Shown here: positions 59,581-64,000 of the stretch, in pieces
How the letters are laid out: the number at the start of each line of letters is the position of its first letter
Numbering within the stretch: the stretch's first letter is position 1
Source of the DNA: Polaribacter sp. Q13
GTDB taxonomy: Bacteria > Bacteroidota > Bacteroidia > Flavobacteriales > Flavobacteriaceae
DNA: 64,000 nt
Direction of reading: 5' to 3'
Assembly: GCF_016858305.2 (NCBI RefSeq)
Contig: NZ_CP074436.1
Coordinates: forward strand, 144,001-208,000
Notes under the pieces: generated by a model
Databases searched by the model: none
The model's input: only the letters and a program-made list of their open reading frames with translations
Told to the model about the DNA's origin: nothing
Made by a program: the position numbers and the translations under genes

Positions 59581-62025
59581 TTAATACGCATCCACATCCG
59601 TAATAAACCTTATTGGTCTAAAATCTTTAACAGCTTCAAAAGTATCTTTGATCTTTTGAAGTTGTTTTTTTGTTTGTGCTAAATTCTGTTTCGGCGGAAT
59701 TTTAATGACAATATTCTTAATATATTGATTTCTAATTCTAGAAACAGCTGGAGCTGTAGGGCCTAATACATTTTCTCCAAAAGAAGTATATAGTGCTTTA
59801 AACAACCAATTAACACCACTATCTACTTTATTAAAGTCTTTGTGTTTTAAAGTTATTTTTATCAACCTGTAATAAGGCGGATATTTATATTGCCAGCGTT
59901 CTTGTAATTGTTCTTTATACATTTCTGCATAATTTGTAGTAGAAACTTGTTGTAATATTTGATGATGCGGATTGTAAGTTTGTATAGCTACATTTCCTTG
60001 TTTTTTACTTCTACCAGCGCGTCCAGAAACTTGCACCATCATATCATAAGCGCGTTCATGCGCCCTAAAATCGGGGAAATTAAGCATAGAATCTGCATTT
60101 ATGATTCCTACTAGCGTAACGTTTTCAAAATCTAAACCTTTAGAAAGCATTTGTGTACCTACAAGAACATCTATTTCTTTGGCTTCGAAAGCGCCAATAA
60201 TTTTTTGATATCCATATTTTCCACGTGTGGTATCTAAATCCATTCTTCCAATTTTAAAATCGGGAAATAAGGTGGTTAATTCTAATTCTATTTGTTCGGT
60301 TCCAAAACCTTTATTGTCTAAAGTATTGCTTCCGCAGGCACCACAATTGTTAGGCATGGATCTTTGATAATTGCAGTAATGGCAGCGTAATTCATGTCTG
60401 AATTTATGATAGGTTAAACTCACATCGCAATTTGGACATTGAGGAGAAACACCACATGTTTTACATTCTACAACAGGAGAAAATCCACGTCGGTTTTGAA
60501 ATAAAATCACCTGTTCTTTTAGGTCTAAAGCTTCCTGAATTAATTGAAGTAATCTGTCAGAAAAATGACCTTTCATTTCTTTTTTGCGCTGCTTTTCTTT
60601 TACATCGATCAATTCAATTTTTGGCAATTGCACATTTCCATGACGGCGATTTAATTCAACAAAGCCATATTTTTTTTGTTGCGCATTAAAATAGGTTTCT
60701 AAAGAAGGAGTAGCAGAACCTAACAATATTTTTGCCTGATGAATTTTGGCTAAGACAATAGCCGAATCTCGTGCATTGTATCTTGGAGAAGGTTCAAATT
60801 GTTTGTAAGAAGTTTCGTGTTCTTCATCCACCACAATTAAACCTAAGTTAGAAAAGGGTAGAAATATAGAAGAACGTGCGCCTAAAACAATGCGTGCTTT
60901 TGGTTTGTTTTCTAAAACATTATTCCAAACCTCTACTCGCTCATTCATAGAATATTTAGAATGAAATACAGAAATTTGTTCACCAAAATAAAACTGTAAA
61001 CGCGTAATTATTTGTGTTGTTAAAGCTATTTCTGGTAACAAGAATAATACTTGTTTTCCTTGGTCTAAAACCTCTTGAATTAATTTTGTATAGACTTCTG
61101 TTTTACCAGAACTGGTAATTCCATGTAAAAGTGTAACATCTTTTTCTTTAAAAGTTTCTTTAATTTCAGATAGCGCTTTTTCTTGAAACTCATTCAGCTT
61201 TTTTAAATCGTTTGTGTCTCCTTTAAACTGAATTCTATCGGTTTGTATGTGGTAAAACTCAAAGATGTTTTTATCAACTAAAGATTTTAAAATGGAAGCA
61301 GAAACACTTGCTTTTTCTTCTAACTCTTTTGCTTTTATAGGTTTTTTAGAAGCTGATAATTGAAAAAATCCTAAAACTGCTTCTCGTTGTTTTTTTGCTC
61401 TAGATAACTCTTCTAATAGTTTTCCTAAAGAATCATCCGAAGCATAATCTGGATGTAAGCGAACATATTTTACCAATTTTGGCTTGTATTGTTCGTAAAT
61501 TTCTTCTTTAATGGTAATTGCCTCTTTTTTGATTAAAGAATTTATAATAGGCATTACTTTTTGTTTTCCTAAAATTGCTACAACTTGATGAATAGTCAAT
61601 TGAGATTGATGTTGTAAGGCTTCAAAAATTAAAAATTCATCATCTGCTAAAATAGATTCGTCAGAAAATGCTTCATTTTTATTGATAATGGTTTCACTTT
61701 CTAACAAAAAGGCAGATGGTAATGCCGCTCTATACACGTCTCCCATAGAACACATATAATAAGTAGAAATCCATTGCCAATGTTTTAGTTGCAATTCATT
61801 TACCAAAGGAACTTCATCTAAAATCTGATGAATTTCTTTGGCTTCGTATAAAACAGGTTTAGTTTGATGAATGTTAAAAACTAAAGCAGAATACATTTTA
61901 GATTTTCCAAAAGAAACTGCAACACGCATTCCTTTTTTTAAAAAGTTGGCTTCTTCTTCTGTTACAGAATACGTAAACGTTCTCTGAATAGGAATGGGTA
62001 ATATGACGTCTATAAAATGTAGCAA
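59581..62025 (-). CDS. priA: Primosomal protein N' (replication restart helicase)
   Basis: An 814-aa SF2 helicase that reloads the replisome at stalled forks. DNA-binding N-terminus (~1-110), Walker A 'LLHGITSSGKTEVYTKL' (~303-319), Walker B 'IVVDEEHETSYKQ', motif III 'ILLGSATPSLETY'. Eight Zn-binding cysteines occur in 'CKTCGVSPQCPNCDVSLTYH', 'LRCHYCNYQRSMPNNC' and 'GACGSN'. The C-terminal helicase motifs include 'VLVGTQMLSKGLDFENV' and 'MVQVSGRAGRSKKQG'. Full length. Monocistronic. Confidence 0.96.
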   Translation of the reverse strand: MLHFIDVILPIPIQRTFTYSVTEEEANFLKKGMRVAVSFGKSKMYSALVFNIHQTKPVLYEAKEIHQILDEVPLVNELQLKHWQWISTYYMCSMGDVYRAALPSAFLLESETIINKNEAFSDESILADDEFLIFEALQHQSQLTIHQVVAILGKQKVMPIINSLIKKEAITIKEEIYEQYKPKLVKYVRLHPDYASDDSLGKLLEELSRAKKQREAVLGFFQLSASKKPIKAKELEEKASVSASILKSLVDKNIFEFYHIQTDRIQFKGDTNDLKKLNEFQEKALSEIKETFKEKDVTLLHGITSSGKTEVYTKLIQEVLDQGKQVLFLLPEIALTTQIITRLQFYFGEQISVFHSKYSMNERVEVWNNVLENKPKARIVLGARSSIFLPFSNLGLIVVDEEHETSYKQFEPSPRYNARDSAIVLAKIHQAKILLGSATPSLETYFNAQQKKYGFVELNRRHGNVQLPKIELIDVKEKQRKKEMKGHFSDRLLQLIQEALDLKEQVILFQNRRGFSPVVECKTCGVSPQCPNCDVSLTYHKFRHELRCHYCNYQRSMPNNCGACGSNTLDNKGFGTEQIELELTTLFPDFKIGRMDLDTTRGKYGYQKIIGAFEAKEIDVLVGTQMLSKGLDFENVTLVGIINADSMLNFPDFRAHERAYDMMVQVSGRAGRSKKQGNVAIQTYNPHHQILQQVSTTNYAEMYKEQLQERWQYKYPPYYRLIKITLKHKDFNKVDSGVNWLFKALYTSFGENVLGPTAPAVSRIRNQYIKNIVIKIPPKQNLAQTKKQLQKIKDTFEAVKDFRPIRFITDVDAY

Positions 62026-62447
62026 TTAACTCGTTTTTAGGTGTTTTAATGTACTGGATAGAGAAATATATAAACTTTTAGTAAAAGCGTTAAAATCTCA
62101 TTTTAGTAGCAGTTAAATACAAAATTAATTAAAAAAATGTTTTTTAAATTCATTAGTACTTAAATGACACTAATTATCAAAATTACATAAAATTTGGTAC
62201 ACTTTTTTGATAAATAGTTAAAGTTCTATTTTATAGTTATTAGAATGTGAAATCTTTATTTGTTCTGCTAATATTGTTTGTTTCTAAAGGATAATAAAAT
62301 AACTTTATAGTCTCTTTTAAACTTGTTTTTAGAATGCTGATTTATGTCAGTAATGGAATCTTAAATAAGTATTAATTTAGATCTTGGTTTTATAAATAAA
62401 TTAAATTATAATTCAAATAAAATCTTAAATATTAAGAAGGATTTTCA
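62026..62447 (+). other. 422-bp divergent intergenic region
   Basis: Lies between priA and the permease. Very AT-rich; no open frame, strong hairpin or clear TAnnTTTG box was picked out. An AAGAAGGA purine run at 62433-62440, about 8 nt before ATG 62448, is an unusually good ribosome-binding site for this window. Confidence 0.5.
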
Positions 62448-64000
62448 ATGAAAAAGCATAAAAAATTATCTGTTTTAGCATCTACAGCTATTTGTGGAAA
62501 TGATATAAGTTCATCTGTTTTATATGTGTCTGCGCTAGCGATTGCTTTTGCAGGTCAATATGCTTGGGTAACCTTGCTTATTGTATCATTAGTGCTCTTT
62601 TTATTCAGGAAAATATACGGAGAAGTGGTGGGAGCATTGCCTTTAAACGGAGGTGCTTATAACGCTTTATTAAACACAACAAGTAAATCTATGGCTTCTT
62701 TTGCGGCTACATTAACCTTGTTATCTTATATGGCTACAGCAGTAATTTCTGCCAATGAAGCCATTCATTATCTGCATCATTTAATTCCTTCAATACCTAT
62801 AATTATAGCCACTATTATATTACTAACTTTTTTTGGAGTACTAACCATAGGTGGAGTTTCGGAATCGGCAAAGGTTGCTATCGGAATTTTCCTTTTTCAT
62901 TTAGCCTCTTTTGCACTACTAAGTGTTTTTATCATTTTCTTTTTATTAAATAGTGGTTTTGATATTTTTATAGAAAATTGGCATTTACCAACTACTGGAG
63001 GGAGTATAACAAATGCTATTTTTCTAGGTTTTGCAGCCTCCATGTTAGGGGTTTCTGGTTTTGAAAGTTCCGCCAATTTTGTAGAGGAACAAGAAAAAGG
63101 TGTTTTTCCTAAAACACTAAAAAATATGTGGATTGTAGTTAGTGTGATCAATCCTTTAGCAGCGCTGTTTGCATTGTCTTTATTTGCAATGCCGCTATTA
63201 CAAAGCGATGCTTATCAAAATACATTATTAATAGAAATGGCTTCTCATGTTGGTGGTAATTGGTTGGCTATTTTAATTGCTATTGATGCCTTTTTAGTAT
63301 TAAGTGGAGCGGTGCTTACTAGTTTTGTTGGGGTTTCTGGTTTGTTAGAACGTATGGCCTTAGATCGTATTTTACCTCAGTACTTTCTAAAGAAAAACAA
63401 AAAAGGTAGTTCATATCGTATTATTATTGTTTTCTTACTTTTAACAATCTCTGTTTTACTTATTACCAACGGAAACGTAAAACTTTTAGCAGGTGTTTAT
63501 ACCATTTCGTTTTTATCTGTAATGGCTCTTTTTGGAATTGGTAATGTTTTATTGAAAGTAAAAAGATCTAGTTTACCTCGTCCGGAAAGGGCTAGTTGGT
63601 TTGCTATTGCAGTTGCAATTACTGCTGTTATTTTTGCTTTAGTAGGTAATATTAGTATGGAACCAAAAGATGGTTTACCTAGTAACTTATCCGTGTTTTT
63701 AGAGTATTTTATTCCTTCTATTATTTTTATCAGCATTATGCTAAATAGAATTTTATTACTGAAAGTTTTACTAAAAATAATGCATTCGGTTTTCGATCCT
63801 TTTAGAAAAGCAGTATTAAATACGGATAGAAAACTACTTTCTGTCATTGATAAAATTAATTCTCAGGAGTTTGTTTTTTTTACCAAAGGAGATAATATTG
63901 CAAATTTAAACCAAGTAATGTTATATATATCTAATAATGAACATACAAAAAAGTTAAAGTTGGTGTTTGTTGCAAATAAAGATAATGTAATGCCCAAACA
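62448..64000 (+). CDS. APC-family amino-acid permease, cut by the window end
   Basis: At least 517 residues from ATG 62448, still open at 64000. It has about twelve helices. Helix 1 has the unwound motif of the amino acid-polyamine-organocation superfamily ('STAICGNDISSSVLYVSALA'), followed by 'YGEVVGALPLNGGAYNALLN' and 'GFAASMLGVSGFESSANFVE'. The region after ~450 leaves the membrane ('LNTDRKLLSVIDKINSQEF', 'LVFVANKDNVMPK') and resembles a cytoplasmic USP-like domain, as in longer APC transporters. The substrate is not clear. Confidence 0.88.
   Translation, partial: MKKHKKLSVLASTAICGNDISSSVLYVSALAIAFAGQYAWVTLLIVSLVLFLFRKIYGEVVGALPLNGGAYNALLNTTSKSMASFAATLTLLSYMATAVISANEAIHYLHHLIPSIPIIIATIILLTFFGVLTIGGVSESAKVAIGIFLFHLASFALLSVFIIFFLLNSGFDIFIENWHLPTTGGSITNAIFLGFAASMLGVSGFESSANFVEEQEKGVFPKTLKNMWIVVSVINPLAALFALSLFAMPLLQSDAYQNTLLIEMASHVGGNWLAILIAIDAFLVLSGAVLTSFVGVSGLLERMALDRILPQYFLKKNKKGSSYRIIIVFLLLTISVLLITNGNVKLLAGVYTISFLSVMALFGIGNVLLKVKRSSLPRPERASWFAIAVAITAVIFALVGNISMEPKDGLPSNLSVFLEYFIPSIIFISIMLNRILLLKVLLKIMHSVFDPFRKAVLNTDRKLLSVIDKINSQEFVFFTKGDNIANLNQVMLYISNNEHTKKLKLVFVANKDNVMPK

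Noticed and set aside
1..64000. tRNA, rRNA or CRISPR arrays
   Set aside because: No cloverleaf-forming stretch, rRNA-like sequence or regularly spaced direct repeats were found by eye on either strand.

Overview
The window is AT-rich chromosomal DNA of a marine-type Flavobacteriaceae bacterium (Bacteroidota). A Polaribacter-like genus is my best guess, inferred from protein character and not proven. Supporting signs are promoters of the Bacteroidota form TAnnTTTG, many SusC/FecA-style envelope lipoproteins, a decayed type IX secretion (T9SS) cargo gene, and several families of flavobacterial intergenic palindromes. No rRNA, tRNA or CRISPR array was seen.

Layout. 0.1-15 kb is mostly housekeeping: nif3 and a coiled-coil/zinc-ribbon-fold protein, lpxK, yebC, a dead T9SS cargo gene, ackA-pta, an acyltransferase, a biotin-dependent carboxylase beta subunit, lipA, a dead Nramp transporter, a sigma factor, a glycosyltransferase and mscS further on. 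16-25 kb is the most unusual block. It holds an ECF sigma factor, a one-helix (anti-sigma-like) protein, a CpxP/CnrX-like periplasmic sensor, a sulfatase on the other strand, then EF-hand, CotH, YHYH+EF-hand, YHYH, MORN-repeat and SCO1 genes. Four copies of one two-part promoter (CGCAAGTTTT at -35, CATCTAAA at -10, always 22 bp start to start) precede the genes at 16809, 19736, 21735 and 22916. This is a self-contained regulon that the local sigma factor probably controls. 25-38 kb is housekeeping again: murB, an aminotransferase, valS, an OmpA lipoprotein, an aldo/keto reductase, an FAD/Fe-S dehydrogenase and a methyltransferase.

38.6-39.9 kb is an IS110-family element inserted into a REP-like palindrome. 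Its long left non-coding end folds like a bridge RNA and contains four short guides that match the target and donor ends. 40-43.4 kb carries an MFS transporter, HMG-CoA lyase, and a divergent azoreductase/HxlR pair around a dyad operator. 45-55.3 kb is a convergent iron-acquisition-type locus: DUF4856 lipoprotein, imelysin, HTTM membrane protein and TonB receptor on the plus strand; imelysin, di-heme oxidoreductase and imelysin on the minus strand. TTTATTTA/TAAATAAA dyads flank its promoters. 55.7-64 kb has guaB, a thioesterase, a GlmU-like protein, priA and an amino-acid permease cut off by the window end.

The strongest candidates for undescribed biology are the 16-25 kb ECF regulon (metal-sensor-like trio controlling YHYH/CotH/EF-hand/SCO1 proteins), the bridge RNA of the IS110 element, and the dyad-controlled imelysin/HTTM/di-heme locus.
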